The notes beneath the pieces are model-generated. The model searched no databases and was not told where the DNA came from. It was given only the letters and a program-made list of their open reading frames with translations. A program made the position numbers and the translations under genes. Shown piece by piece: positions 39,678 through 48,519 of a stretch of 64,000 nucleotides of DNA; positions within the stretch are counted from its first letter, which is position 1, and the number at the start of each line of letters is the position of its first letter. This DNA is from Streptomyces cyaneogriseus subsp. noncyanogenus (GTDB lineage Bacteria; Actinomycetota; Actinomycetes; Streptomycetales; Streptomycetaceae), in the NCBI RefSeq assembly GCF_000931445.1, contig NZ_CP010849.1, forward strand, positions 1,240,001 through 1,304,000, written 5' to 3'.

Positions 39678-40651
39678 GCGGCGGCTCCGTTCTCCTGTGC
39701 CGGTACCACGACCACGCGGCCGGTGGTGGTCCCGTCGGCGACACGCTGTACGGCGGCCGCGGCCCCGCTCAGCGGCACGCGCTCGCTCACCAGCGGCTTG
39801 ATGGCGCCGCGGCCGGCCAGCTCGGTGAGCTGCTCGTGGCAGTGCTGGACCAGCTTGGGGTTCTTGGTGTTGTACAGGCCCCAGTGCAGGCCGAGGATCG
39901 CGTAGTTCTTCACCAGGGCGTGGTTGAGCGCGGGGCTGGGGATCGTGCCGCTGGCGAAGCCGACGACGACGATCCGGCCCTCGAAGGCGACGGTCTTGGC
40001 GGACTGGGCGTAGGCGGCGCCGCCCACGGGGTCGTAGATCACGTCGGCGCCCCGCCCGCCGGTGGCTTCCTTCACGGCGGCGATGACGTCCTCGCCGTGC
40101 CGGTCGATCACCACGTCGCAGCCCAGCTCGCGGGCGACGGCCGCTTTCTCCGCGCCGCCCACGACGCCGATGACGCGGGCGCCCGCCGCCTTGCCGAGCT
40201 GCACGGCGGCGCTGCCGACCCCGCCCGCCGCGGCGTGCACGAGCAGGGTCTCCCCGGCCTCCAGCCGGGCCCGGCGGTGCAGGCCGAACCAGCCCGTCTG
40301 GTAGCCGATGTGCAGGGCGGCGGCCTCGGCGTCGTCCAGGGCGTCCGGGGCGGGCAGCAGGGCGGCGGCGTCCGCGACGGTGTACTCGGCGAAGCCGCCG
40401 TGGGGCAGCGCGGGGGTGGCGAGGACCCGGCGCCCGTCCTCGGTCTCGCCGCAGATCTCCACGCCCGGTGTGAAGGGCAGCGGCGGGCGGACCTGGTACT
40501 GGCCCCGGCACAGCAGGGCGTCCGGGAAGTTGATGTTCGCGGCCCGGACCCTCAGCAGGACCTGGCCGTCGCCGGGCGCCGGAGGCGCCGTGTCCACCTG
40601 GCGCATCACCTCGCCCGGCTCACCGTTCTCGTGCACCTGCCATGCCTGCAT
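39674..40651 (-). CDS. NADPH:quinone oxidoreductase (MDR family)
   Basis: A 325-residue zinc-free medium-chain dehydrogenase/reductase. Family marks: ANINFPDALLCRGQYQVRPPLPFTPGVEICG near residue 38-68, the NADPH-binding HAAAGGVGSAAVQLGKAAGARVIGVVGG near 138-165, and GGRGADVIYDPVGG. It is the first gene of the operon with two acyl-CoA dehydrogenases. It may recycle reduced quinone or reduce an enoyl-type intermediate; NADPH dependence follows from family knowledge. The start is the ATG at 40651, with a palindromic operator-like site about 45 bp upstream. Confidence 0.9.
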   Translation of the reverse strand: MQAWQVHENGEPGEVMRQVDTAPPAPGDGQVLLRVRAANINFPDALLCRGQYQVRPPLPFTPGVEICGETEDGRRVLATPALPHGGFAEYTVADAAALLPAPDALDDAEAAALHIGYQTGWFGLHRRARLEAGETLLVHAAAGGVGSAAVQLGKAAGARVIGVVGGAEKAAVARELGCDVVIDRHGEDVIAAVKEATGGRGADVIYDPVGGAAYAQSAKTVAFEGRIVVVGFASGTIPSPALNHALVKNYAILGLHWGLYNTKNPKLVQHCHEQLTELAGRGAIKPLVSERVPLSGAAAAVQRVADGTTTGRVVVVPAQENGAAA

Positions 40652-40695
40652 GCGGGCCCTCCACGCGACTGTCCGACCGGGGTCCCCCGCATACT

Positions 40696-40707
40696 AAGCG
40701 GTCGCTT
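40696..40707. promoter_or_regulatory. Operator-like inverted repeat AAGCGGTCGCTT
   Basis: Arms AAGCG and CGCTT around GT lie in an AT-richer promoter spot (ATACTAAGCG) upstream of the dehydrogenase operon. The pattern AAGCGnnCGCTT is of the kind bound by TetR regulators of lipid genes, but no TetR gene is adjacent. Confidence 0.5.
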
Positions 40708-40821
40708 GCCTTCAGGGAACACCCGCGGGGGAACCCGGGACGGGGACCGGGAGGGCCGGCCGCGAGCGCACGGCCGGACCGCCGGGCGGGCACCGGCCCC
40801 GGCGGCGGACGGCCGCGCGGG

Positions 40822-41394
40822 TCAGGACCGCTTCGGCCGCGCGCGGACGTGTATCCGCTCGCCCTGGGGGCCGAACAGGCTCAGGAACTCGACCGGCCCC
40901 TCCCCCGTCGATCCGAACCAGTGCGGCACACGCGTGTCGAACTCGGCCGCCTCGCCGGCCGAGAGGACGACGTCGTGCTCGCCGAGCACCAGCCGCAGCC
41001 GGCCCGACAGCACGTACAGCCACTCGTACCCCTCGTGGCTGCGCGGGTCGGGTTCGGCCGTGCGCTGCGGTTCGAGCACCTTGAACGCCTGGAGGCCGCC
41101 GGGCTGGCGGGTCAGCGGCCAGTGGGTGCGCCCGTGCCGCACGATCGGCTCGGCCCGCACCCGCGGGTCGCTCACCGGCGGGGCGCCGACCAGCTCGTCC
41201 AGCGGCACCTGGTGGGCCCGCGCGATCGGCAGCAGCAGCTCCAGGCTGGGCTTGCGCAGCCCGGACTCCAGCCGGGAGAGCGTGCTCACCGAGATGCCGG
41301 TCGCCTCCGACAGCCCGGCGAGGGTGACCTCCCGCTCCTTGCGGATCCTGCGCAGCCTCGGGCCCACGCCCGCCAGTACTTCGTCCGTCGTCAT
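40822..41394 (-). CDS. XRE-family regulator with cupin domain
   Basis: A 190-residue two-domain regulator. Residues about 9-64 form the HTH_3 domain (RRIRKEREVTLAGLSEATGISVSTLSRLE), and residues about 110-180 the cupin (HEGYEWLYVLSGRLRLVLGEHDVVLSAGEAAEFDTRVPHWF). Such proteins sense a small ligand through the cupin barrel. It is divergent from a CxxC flavoprotein, with 77 bp between starts carrying a CAAAC-N2-GTTTG repeat, so it probably controls that gene and itself. Confidence 0.9.
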   Translation of the reverse strand: MTTDEVLAGVGPRLRRIRKEREVTLAGLSEATGISVSTLSRLESGLRKPSLELLLPIARAHQVPLDELVGAPPVSDPRVRAEPIVRHGRTHWPLTRQPGGLQAFKVLEPQRTAEPDPRSHEGYEWLYVLSGRLRLVLGEHDVVLSAGEAAEFDTRVPHWFGSTGEGPVEFLSLFGPQGERIHVRARPKRS

Positions 41395-41413
41395 GGCCTT
41401 ATTGCAGATTCGG

Positions 41414-41425
41414 CAAACACGTTTG
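41414..41425. promoter_or_regulatory. Inverted repeat CAAACACGTTTG, probable XRE-cupin operator
   Basis: Located centrally in the 77-bp divergent promoter between the XRE-cupin regulator and the flavoprotein gene. The arms are CAAAC and GTTTG; the outer bases are partly symmetrical as well. Confidence 0.6.
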
Positions 41426-41471
41426 TCAATTCACCCGGGCATCGGCGACCTTGTCGGTGGAGGTGGTAATC

Positions 41472-42479
41472 ATGTTCGAGAACAACACCGGTCAGCACAC
41501 CGGCCGCCACGAGGACCCGCGGACCGGCCCGTCCGCCGGCCGCTACGACGTGGTCGTCGTCGGAGGCGGCGCGGCCGGGCTGTCCGCCGCCCTGGTCCTG
41601 GGCCGGGCGCGGCTGCGCGCCCTGGTCGTCGACGCCGGCGAACCGCGCAACGCGCCCTCGTCCCACATGCAGGGGTACCTGTCGCGGGACGGCATGGCGC
41701 CCGCCGAGTTCCTCGCGATCGGCCGGGAGGAGATCGCCCGCTACGGCGTCGAGCTCGTCCGGGACCGGGTGGTGGACGTCGGGCGCGGCGAGGACTTCGC
41801 CGTGGAGCTGGCCGGCGGGCACACCGTACGCGCGCGCCGGCTGGTCGTCGCCACCGGGCTGAAGGACGAGCTGCCGAAGGTGCCCGGCCTCGCCGAGCGG
41901 TTCGGCCGGGACGTGCTGCACTGCCCGTTCTGCCACGGCTGGGAGGTGCGGGACGAGCGCTTCGGCGTGCTGGCCTCGGGACCGATGAGCGTGCACCAGG
42001 CGCTCCTGGTGTCCCGGTGGTCCAAGGACGTGACCCTCTTCCTGCACACGGTCGCCGAGGAGGAGCTGACCGACCTGGACCTGCGCCGCCTCGCCGTGGC
42101 CGGTGTCCGGGTGGTGCCCGGCGAGGTCGCCGGTGTCGTGGTCGAGGACGACCGGATCACCGGGGTGCGGCTCGCCGGGGACTCCCCCGCCGCGGCCGGA
42201 CCGGTCCACGGGTGCTCCGTGCTCTTCGTCGGCCCCCGCGCCGTCCCGGGGACCGGGCTGCTGGAAAGGCTCGGCGCGGAGCTGGAGGAGACCCCGCACG
42301 GGGCCTACCCGGTGGTGGACCGGACCGGGCTGACGACCGTGCCCGGAGTGTGGGCGGCGGGCAACGCGATCGGCTTCGCCGAGCAGGTGGTGCACGCCGC
42401 GAGCGGCGGCTACCGCGCGGCGACGGCGATCGTCGGGGACCTGCTCATGGCCGACCTCGACGCGGCCCTGGGGGTGTAG
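41472..42479 (+). CDS. Thioredoxin-reductase-like FAD/NAD(P) oxidoreductase
   Basis: A 335-residue flavoprotein with the low-molecular-weight thioredoxin reductase fold. FAD motif VVVGGGAAGLSAALVL at about residues 28-43; redox pair Cys151-Pro-Phe-Cys154 in HCPFCHGWEV; second FAD motif VPGVWAAGNAIGFAEQVVHAAS near the C-terminus. The CPFCHGWE form is shared with the dithiol-oxidase branch (GliT/HlmI-like) and with uncharacterised relatives, so thioredoxin may not be the partner. No thioredoxin gene is adjacent. The ATG at 41472 has GGAGG upstream. It is regulated, by inference, by the divergent XRE-cupin protein. Confidence 0.88.
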   Translation: MFENNTGQHTGRHEDPRTGPSAGRYDVVVVGGGAAGLSAALVLGRARLRALVVDAGEPRNAPSSHMQGYLSRDGMAPAEFLAIGREEIARYGVELVRDRVVDVGRGEDFAVELAGGHTVRARRLVVATGLKDELPKVPGLAERFGRDVLHCPFCHGWEVRDERFGVLASGPMSVHQALLVSRWSKDVTLFLHTVAEEELTDLDLRRLAVAGVRVVPGEVAGVVVEDDRITGVRLAGDSPAAAGPVHGCSVLFVGPRAVPGTGLLERLGAELEETPHGAYPVVDRTGLTTVPGVWAAGNAIGFAEQVVHAASGGYRAATAIVGDLLMADLDAALGV

Positions 42480-42508
42480 GGCGGGCGTCCGCGGTGCACC
42501 ATGGCTGC

Positions 42509-44047
42509 ATGCTGCTTGCCCGGCTGGCCCGTGTGTCCCGTGAGGTCGCCGCCGCCCCGGCGCGGTCCCGGAAGATCGCGCTGCTCGCGGAGCTGTTCCG
42601 GGACGCGGAGGCGGAGGACGTGCCGGTGGTCATCCCGTACCTGGCGGGACGGCTGCCGCAGGGCCGGCTGGGCGTCGGCTGGAAGGCGCTGGGCCGGCCC
42701 GTCGAGCCGGCCGCCGCTCCCGGCCTGACCGTGCGGGAGACCGACGCCCGGCTCACCGCGCTCGGCACGGTCTCCGGCCCCGGATCCCAGGCCGAACGGG
42801 CCCGGCTGGTCGGCGAGTTGATGGGCCTGGCCACCGAGGACGAGCAGCGCTTCCTGCGCGGGCTGCTCACCGGCGAGGTCCGGCAGGGCGCCCTGGACGC
42901 CGTGGCCGTCGAAGGGCTGGCTCAGGCGACCGGCGCACCGGCGGCGGACGTGCGGCGGGCGGTGATGCTCGCGGGCTCGCTCCAGACGGTGGCCGCCGCG
43001 CTGCTCGCGGACGGGCCCGGCGCGCTGGACCGGTTCCGGCTCACCGTGGGCCGCCCGGTGCTGCCGATGCTGGCGCACAGCGCCTCCTCGGTCGCCGAGG
43101 CCGTGGAGAAGCTCGGCGCCTGCGCGGTGGAGGAGAAACTGGACGGCATCCGCGTCCAGGTGCACCGGGACGGCGGCACGGTACGGGTTCACACCCGCAC
43201 CCTGGACGACATCACCGACCGGCTGCCCGAGGTCACCGCGGCCGCCCTCGCCCTGCCGGGCGACCGCTTCGTCCTGGACGGCGAGGTGATCTCCTTCGGC
43301 GCCGACGGGCGTCCCCGCTCGTTCCAGGAGACCGCCGGGCGCGTCGGCTCCCGCACGGACGTCGCCACGGCCGCGCGGGCGGTCCCCGTCTCCCCCGTGT
43401 TCTTCGACGCGCTCTGCGTCGACGGCCGGGACCTGCTCGACCTGCCGCTGGCCGAGCGGCACGCCGAGCTGGCCCGGCTGGTGCCGGAGCCGATGCGGGT
43501 GCGGCGCACGGTCGTCTCCGGCCCGGCGGACGCCCGGCGGGCGGAGGAGTTCCTCGCCGCGACCCTCGGGCGCGGCCACGAGGGCGTCGTCGTCAAGGCC
43601 CTGGACGCGCCCTACAGCGCGGGCCGGCGCGGCGCGTCCTGGCTGAAGGTGAAGCCCGTGCACACCCTGGACCTGGTCGTCCTGGCCGCCGAGTGGGGGC
43701 ACGGCCGCCGCACCGGCAGGCTGTCCAACCTGCACCTGGGCGCCCGCACCGCCGACGGCGGGTTCACCATGCTCGGCAAGACCTTCAAGGGCATGACCGA
43801 CGCGCTGCTGGCCTGGCAGACCGAGCGGCTCGGGGAGCTGGCCGTCGAGCACCACGGCTGGGGGGTGACCGTACGCCCCGAGCTCGTCGTGGAGATCGCC
43901 TACGACGGCCTCCAGCGCTCCACCCGCTATCCGGCCGGCGTCACCCTCCGCTTCGCCCGCGTGATCCGCTACCGCGAGGACAAGCGCCCCGAGGACGCGG
44001 ACACGGTGGAGACCCTGCTCGCCGCCCACCCGGAGGTGCGGCCGTGA
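42509..44047 (+). CDS. ATP-dependent DNA ligase
   Basis: A 512-residue ligase that seals nicks using ATP. The nucleotidyl-transferase motif I is EEKLDGIRV with the adenylated Lys210. Motif III/IIIa is in PVFFDALCVDG, motif IV in HEGVVVKAL, and motif V in ASWLKVKP. The N-terminal ~190 residues form the DNA-binding domain (archaeal/actinobacterial LigB style), and the C-terminus is the OB fold. It is not LigD: no polymerase or nuclease domain is present. The open frame upstream of 42509 is noise over the oxidoreductase genes. Its stop overlaps the next start (GTGA). Confidence 0.93.
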   Translation: MLLARLARVSREVAAAPARSRKIALLAELFRDAEAEDVPVVIPYLAGRLPQGRLGVGWKALGRPVEPAAAPGLTVRETDARLTALGTVSGPGSQAERARLVGELMGLATEDEQRFLRGLLTGEVRQGALDAVAVEGLAQATGAPAADVRRAVMLAGSLQTVAAALLADGPGALDRFRLTVGRPVLPMLAHSASSVAEAVEKLGACAVEEKLDGIRVQVHRDGGTVRVHTRTLDDITDRLPEVTAAALALPGDRFVLDGEVISFGADGRPRSFQETAGRVGSRTDVATAARAVPVSPVFFDALCVDGRDLLDLPLAERHAELARLVPEPMRVRRTVVSGPADARRAEEFLAATLGRGHEGVVVKALDAPYSAGRRGASWLKVKPVHTLDLVVLAAEWGHGRRTGRLSNLHLGARTADGGFTMLGKTFKGMTDALLAWQTERLGELAVEHHGWGVTVRPELVVEIAYDGLQRSTRYPAGVTLRFARVIRYREDKRPEDADTVETLLAAHPEVRP

Positions 44048-44517
44048 CCGAGCCCGCCGGCCGGCGCAGCGCCGGCCTGCTGCTGCACCGCCGCGCCGGT
44101 GACCGCCTGGAGGTGCTGCTCGGGCACATGGGCGGACCGTTCTTCGCCCGCCGCGACGCCGGGGCGTGGACGATCCCGAAGGGCGAGTACGGACCGGACG
44201 AGACCGCCTGGGAGGCGGCCCGGCGCGAGTTCGAGGAGGAGCTGGGCCTGCCGCCGCCCGACGGCGAGGCGGTACCGCTCGGCGAGGTCCGGCAGGCGGG
44301 CGGCAAGACGGTCACGGCCTGGGCGGTCGAGGCCGACCTGGACCCGGCGACGATCGCCCCGGGCACCTTCCGCATGGAGTGGCCGCCCCGGTCCGGGCGG
44401 ATCCAGGAGTTCCCCGAGCTGGACCGGGTGGCGTGGTTCCGGCTGGAGAGGGCCCGGGAGGTGATCGTGAAGGCGCAGGCCGCGTTTCTCGACCGGCTGG
44501 CGGAGCACTCGCACTGA
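44044..44517 (+). CDS. Nudix hydrolase coupled to DNA ligase
   Basis: A 157-residue protein with a complete Nudix box (GEYGPDE, seven residues, RREFEEELGL region at about 48-70). It starts with RRSAGLLLHRRAGDRLEVLLGHMGGPFF, the layout of actinobacterial Nudix proteins related to diadenosine-polyphosphate hydrolases. The GTG start overlaps the ligase stop, implying coupled translation. A plausible link is removal of AppppA-type by-products or damaged nucleotides of ligation; this is speculation. Confidence 0.88.
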   Translation: MTEPAGRRSAGLLLHRRAGDRLEVLLGHMGGPFFARRDAGAWTIPKGEYGPDETAWEAARREFEEELGLPPPDGEAVPLGEVRQAGGKTVTAWAVEADLDPATIAPGTFRMEWPPRSGRIQEFPELDRVAWFRLERAREVIVKAQAAFLDRLAEHSH

Positions 44518-44592
44518 CGGCACCCGTCCGCGTTGCGGCGGCCCGCCGGGCGCGCGAAGGTCGAAGCACAGTCTGTTCCAGGGAGGCAAGCC

Positions 44593-45978
44593 ATGCCCAT
44601 CGCCACGGTGAACCCGGCCAACGGCGAGACGCTCAGGACGTACGACCCCATGGACGAGGACGAGATCGAGCGCCGCCTCCAGCTCGCCGAGGCCACCTTC
44701 CGCACCTACCGGACGACGACGTTCGAGGAACGCGCCCGGCTGATGCACGCCGCCGCCGACCTGCTGGAGGAGGACCAGCGGGAGATCGGCCGGGTGATCA
44801 CGACCGAGATGGGCAAGCCGGTCACGCAGGCGCGCGCGGAGGCCGCCAAGTGCGCCAAGGCGCTGCGCTGGTACGCCGACCACGCCGCGGAGCTGCTCGC
44901 CGACGAGGAGCCCGCCGCGGCCGACGTCAAGGACTCCGGCGCCTCCCGCGTCCTGGTCCGCTACCGGCCGATGGGCCCGGTGCTGGCGGTCATGCCGTGG
45001 AACTTCCCGCTGTGGCAGGTGATCCGGTTCGCCGGGCCCGCGCTGATGGCGGGCAACGTCGGCCTGCTCAAGCACGCCTCGAACGTGCCGCAGACCGCGC
45101 TGTACCTGGAGGACCTGTTCCACCGGGCGGGCTTCCCCGAGGGCTGCTTCCAGACCCTGCTGATCGGCTCCGCGCAGGTCGACGACGTGCTGCGCGACGA
45201 GCGGGTCAGGGCGGCCACCCTCACCGGCAGCGAGCCCGCGGGCCGCGCGGTCGCCTCCACCGCCGGAGAGATGATCAAGAAGACGGTGCTGGAGCTGGGC
45301 GGCAGCGACCCGTTCATCGTGATGCCGTCGGCCGACCTGGACCGGGCCGCCGAGGTCGCGGTCAACGCGCGCTGTCAGAACACCGGGCAGTCCTGCATCG
45401 CCGCCAAGCGGTTCATCGTGCACGCGGACGTCTACGACGCCTTCGCCGAACGGTTCGTCGCGGGCATGAAGGCCCTGAGGGTCGGCGACCCGATGGACGA
45501 GGAGACCGAGGTGGGCCCGCTCTCCAGCGAGCGGGGCCGCGAGGACCTGGCGGAGCTGGTGGCGGACGCGGTGCGGGGCGGCGCCACCGTGCTGTGCGGC
45601 GGCGAACGCCCCGACGGACCCGGCTGGTACTACCCGCCGACCGTGCTGGCCGGCATCACCCGCGCCATGCGCATCCACCGGGAGGAGGCGTTCGGCCCCG
45701 TCGCCACCCTGTACCGCGCCGCCGACCTGGACGAGGCGGTGCTGATCGCCAATGACACCGACTTCGGCCTGAGTTCGAACGTGTGGACGCGGGAGGAGGC
45801 CGACGTCGACCGGTTCGTGCGGGACTTGGAGGCGGGCGGCGTGTACGTCAACGGCATGACCGCCTCCCACCCCGCCTTCCCGTTCGGCGGGGTGAAGCGG
45901 TCGGGGTACGGGCGTGAGCTGTCCGGGCACGGAATCCGCGAGTTCTGCAACATCACCACCGTGTGGCAGGGAGCGTGA
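44593..45978 (+). CDS. NAD(P)-dependent succinate-semialdehyde-type aldehyde dehydrogenase
   Basis: A 461-residue aldehyde dehydrogenase. The catalytic Cys268 is in NTGQSCIAAKR, the general-base Glu is in LELGGSDPF near 234, and the cofactor region is PWNFPLWQVIRFAGPAL followed by TGSEPAGRAV. The short N-terminus and NTGQSCIAAKRFIV are typical of succinate-semialdehyde dehydrogenases acting in GABA breakdown, but no GABA transaminase is adjacent, so the substrate is uncertain. The ATG at 44593 has GGGAGG. Confidence 0.88.
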   Translation: MPIATVNPANGETLRTYDPMDEDEIERRLQLAEATFRTYRTTTFEERARLMHAAADLLEEDQREIGRVITTEMGKPVTQARAEAAKCAKALRWYADHAAELLADEEPAAADVKDSGASRVLVRYRPMGPVLAVMPWNFPLWQVIRFAGPALMAGNVGLLKHASNVPQTALYLEDLFHRAGFPEGCFQTLLIGSAQVDDVLRDERVRAATLTGSEPAGRAVASTAGEMIKKTVLELGGSDPFIVMPSADLDRAAEVAVNARCQNTGQSCIAAKRFIVHADVYDAFAERFVAGMKALRVGDPMDEETEVGPLSSERGREDLAELVADAVRGGATVLCGGERPDGPGWYYPPTVLAGITRAMRIHREEAFGPVATLYRAADLDEAVLIANDTDFGLSSNVWTREEADVDRFVRDLEAGGVYVNGMTASHPAFPFGGVKRSGYGRELSGHGIREFCNITTVWQGA

Positions 45979-46003
45979 GGCTTCCGCGGCTACGATCGCT
46001 GCT

Positions 46004-46240
46004 GTGAACCGCGAAGTGACTCTGCCTCTGATCGTCGACGACCGCGGTACCTTGCAGGTGGCTGCGGCCGACGTGAGCAAACTGCTGCGTACGGTGGGCG
46101 GGCGGTGGCTGCGTCTGGTGGAGGCCGGGCAGGACGGGCTGGACGAGGACACCGTCGCCGCGCTCACCATCGAGCTGGCCAAGCTCGCGGACCGGATCGA
46201 CGTGGCCTGCATCGCCCACAGCAGCGGTCAGTCGACCTGA
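46004..46240 (+). CDS. DUF6213-like small protein
   Basis: A 78-residue soluble protein starting at GTG (NREVTLPLIVDDRGTLQVAA), which I match from memory to DUF6213. It has a short strand pair then a helix (LTIELAKLADRIDVACIAH). Function unknown. It ends 13 bases inside the convergent TenA-like gene. Confidence 0.7.
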   Translation: MNREVTLPLIVDDRGTLQVAAADVSKLLRTVGGRWLRLVEAGQDGLDEDTVAALTIELAKLADRIDVACIAHSSGQST

Positions 46241-46914
46241 CTCGGCTGCCCCTGCTCCCGTTCCCACAGCGTGTGCCAGAACATCGCCTCGTAGCTCTGC
46301 AGCAGCCGCCCGTAGCGGTGGACGAGCCGCTCGCTCAGCCGCCCCGCGTCCAGCGCCTCCCGCACGGCGGCCGTCGCCTGGTGCTCCAGGAGGGGCGAGG
46401 GCTCGGCGAAGAAGTCGAAGAAGGCGCACGCCTCGTCGGAGAAACCGTAATGGCGGCGGAGCGCGGCGGCGATCGTCTCGCAATAGCCGCCCCAGGCGGA
46501 GAAGTTGGCGTGCAGGGCGAGCACCACCTCGGCCGGTGAGCCGTTCAGCGCCAGCCAGGCCACATAGGCGGGGTACGCCTGGCAGCCCGGCAGCGGGTCG
46601 TGGCCGACCGCCCGCTCCTCGGTCACGCCGCAGGCCGCCGCGAACGCCTCCAGCCGCTCCCCGGCCAGCGCCTCGCCCTCGGCGAGCGTGGCGAAGTACG
46701 CGGCGGTCTCGGGGGCGTCGGCGGCGCGTTCCGCCAGGTACTGGAAGGAGCGACGGTCCGCGGCGATCACCCACCGCTGCTCCAGCGCGAGCGCGGTGAG
46801 CGTGTCCCGGCCGGCCGCGCCCCGCGCCACCAGCGGCACCAGGCGGTTGGCGTGCGGGTCCGGGGCCAGTTTCCCGGTGGTCGTCTCCAGCAGTTCGCGG
46901 GCCGTCCGGGTCAT
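46228..46914 (-). CDS. TenA/thiaminase-II-like heme-oxygenase-fold protein
   Basis: A 228-residue all-helical protein. Features in order: ALEQRWVIAADRRSFQYLAERA, GEALAGERLEAFAAACGV, PAYVAWLALNGSPAEVVLALHANFSAWGGYCETIAAALRRHYG, then FDFFAEPSPLLEHQATAAV. The layout matches the TenA/PqqC-like superfamily, which Streptomyces genomes often call transcriptional regulator by old homology. No thiamine gene is adjacent, and the thiaminase catalytic Cys is not certain. The ATG is at 46914. Confidence 0.72.
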   Translation of the reverse strand: MTRTARELLETTTGKLAPDPHANRLVPLVARGAAGRDTLTALALEQRWVIAADRRSFQYLAERAADAPETAAYFATLAEGEALAGERLEAFAAACGVTEERAVGHDPLPGCQAYPAYVAWLALNGSPAEVVLALHANFSAWGGYCETIAAALRRHYGFSDEACAFFDFFAEPSPLLEHQATAAVREALDAGRLSERLVHRYGRLLQSYEAMFWHTLWEREQGQPSQVD

Positions 46915-47104
46915 CGCGTCCTCCTTCGGTCGGGCGGTGCAGAAGCCGGCGGATGTCGTCGCGTCCCGGCCGGTGCCGCCCCGGCTCTCCAGCCTGGCCG
47001 GGCCGGAGCGGTCCGGCGAGAGAACGCCGCCCCGCCGGGTGACGGCGGAGGAACACCCCGCCGCCCCGGCTTCCGTCCTTCCTACCCCGGCAGGCCGCCC
47101 CGGC

Positions 47105-48331
47105 TCACCGGATCGGCATCCCCGACAGCGTGCGGGCGATCACCAGCCGCTGGATCTCGCTCGTGCCTTCGAAGATGGTGTAGATCGCCGCGTCGCGGTG
47201 CATCCGCTCCACCGGGTACTCCCGCGTGTACCCGTTGCCGCCGAGGATCTGGATCGCCTGGGCGGTGACCTTCTTCGCGGTCTCGCTGGCGAACAGCTTC
47301 GACATCGAGCCCTCGGCGGCGGTGAACGGCTTGCCGTTGATCGCCATCCACGAGGCGCGCCACACCAGCAGGCGGGCGGCGTCGATCTGCGTGCGCATGT
47401 CGGCGAGCTGGAAGGCGACGCCCTGGTTGTCGATGATGGGCCGGCCGAACTGCTCCCGCGTCCGCGCGTACTCCAGCGCGACCTCGTAGGCGGCCCGCGC
47501 GGTGCCCACCGCCATCGCGCCGACCGCCGGGCGGGACGCCTCGAACGTGGCCATCGCGGCGTTCTTGACGCGCTCGCCGCCCTTCCTGGCCTTCTCGCGG
47601 GCACGGGCGAGCCGCTCGTCCAGCTTCTCCTTGCCGCCGAGCAGGCAGGAGCCGGGGACCCGCACGTTGTCGAGGATGACCTCGGCGGTGTGCGAGGCGC
47701 GGATGCCGTGCTTCTTGAACTTCTGGCCCTGGGACAGGCCCGGGGTGTTCGGCGGGACGATGAAGGAGGCGTGGCCCTTGGAACCCAGCTCCGGGTCGAC
47801 GACGGCGACGACCACGTGGACGTTGGCGATGCCGCCGTTGGTCGCCCAGGTCTTGGTGCCGTTGATCACCCACTCGTCCTTGGCCTCGTCGTAGACGGCC
47901 CGGGTGCGCATGGAGGCCACGTCGGAGCCGGCGTCGGGCTCGGAGGAGCAGAAGGCGGCGACCTTGACGTCATGGGTGTCGCCGTACATCTGCGGGATCC
48001 AGGTGCCGATCTGCTCCTCGGTGCCGTTGGCGAGGACGCCGACCGCGGCCAGGCCGGTGCCGACGATCGACAGGGCGATGCCCGCGTCGCCCCAGAACAG
48101 CTCCTCCATCGTCATCGGTATGCCGAGGCCGGTGGCGTCGAAGTACTGCTGGGCGTAGAAATCGAGGGAGTAGATGCCGACCTTCGCGGCCTCCTGGATG
48201 ACCGGCCAGGGGGTCTCCTCGCGCTCGTCCCACTCGGCGGCGGCGGGCCGGATCACGTCGGCGGCGAAGCCATGGAGCCAGTCCCGGACCTCCTTCTGCT
48301 CGTCGTTGAGCTCCATGGTGAACTCGGCCAT
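47105..48331 (-). CDS. Acyl-CoA dehydrogenase (TetR-linked)
   Basis: A 408-residue FadE-type enzyme. Marks: [21 protein letters not shown] (FAD loop), [41 protein letters not shown], and the C-terminal [22 protein letters not shown] containing the usual catalytic-region Glu. It has a basic segment ([14 protein letters not shown]) at about residue 240, found in a subset of actinobacterial ACADs. It is divergent from a TetR regulator, with 188 bp between the starts containing GTTAC repeats. It is expected to act in fatty-acid beta-oxidation. Confidence 0.92.
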   Translation of the reverse strand: MAEFTMELNDEQKEVRDWLHGFAADVIRPAAAEWDEREETPWPVIQEAAKVGIYSLDFYAQQYFDATGLGIPMTMEELFWGDAGIALSIVGTGLAAVGVLANGTEEQIGTWIPQMYGDTHDVKVAAFCSSEPDAGSDVASMRTRAVYDEAKDEWVINGTKTWATNGGIANVHVVVAVVDPELGSKGHASFIVPPNTPGLSQGQKFKKHGIRASHTAEVILDNVRVPGSCLLGGKEKLDERLARAREKARKGGERVKNAAMATFEASRPAVGAMAVGTARAAYEVALEYARTREQFGRPIIDNQGVAFQLADMRTQIDAARLLVWRASWMAINGKPFTAAEGSMSKLFASETAKKVTAQAIQILGGNGYTREYPVERMHRDAAIYTIFEGTSEIQRLVIARTLSGMPIR

Positions 48332-48356
48332 GTCCCCTCCAGCGGCGCACGTGCGT

Positions 48357-48371
48357 GTTACTTGCGGTAAC
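48357..48371. promoter_or_regulatory. Operator-like GTTAC-N5-GTAAC repeat
   Basis: A perfect 5+5 inverted repeat (GTTACTTGCGGTAAC) sits 25 bp upstream of the acyl-CoA dehydrogenase start. A related half-site GTTACCG begins at 48381. It lies in the divergent promoter with the TetR gene, making it the likely TetR operator. Confidence 0.7.
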
Positions 48372-48519
48372 GCCGAGTCTGTTACCGCCCGGTAGGAAAA
48401 GTCAACAGCTCACGGCCCCCGCCGGCCCCCGCACGAGCTCCGGGGCACGGTCCGGTACGAGACGCGGTCAGTGTTAGTTTGCGCAGGCGTCACCGAATCA
48501 GCACGGGTGGGGAGAGCAC

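Noticed and set aside
39632..42508. 1471-residue frame extending the DNA ligase upstream
   Set aside because: It crosses the quinone oxidoreductase, XRE and flavoprotein genes in other frames and contains no ligase homology before 42509.
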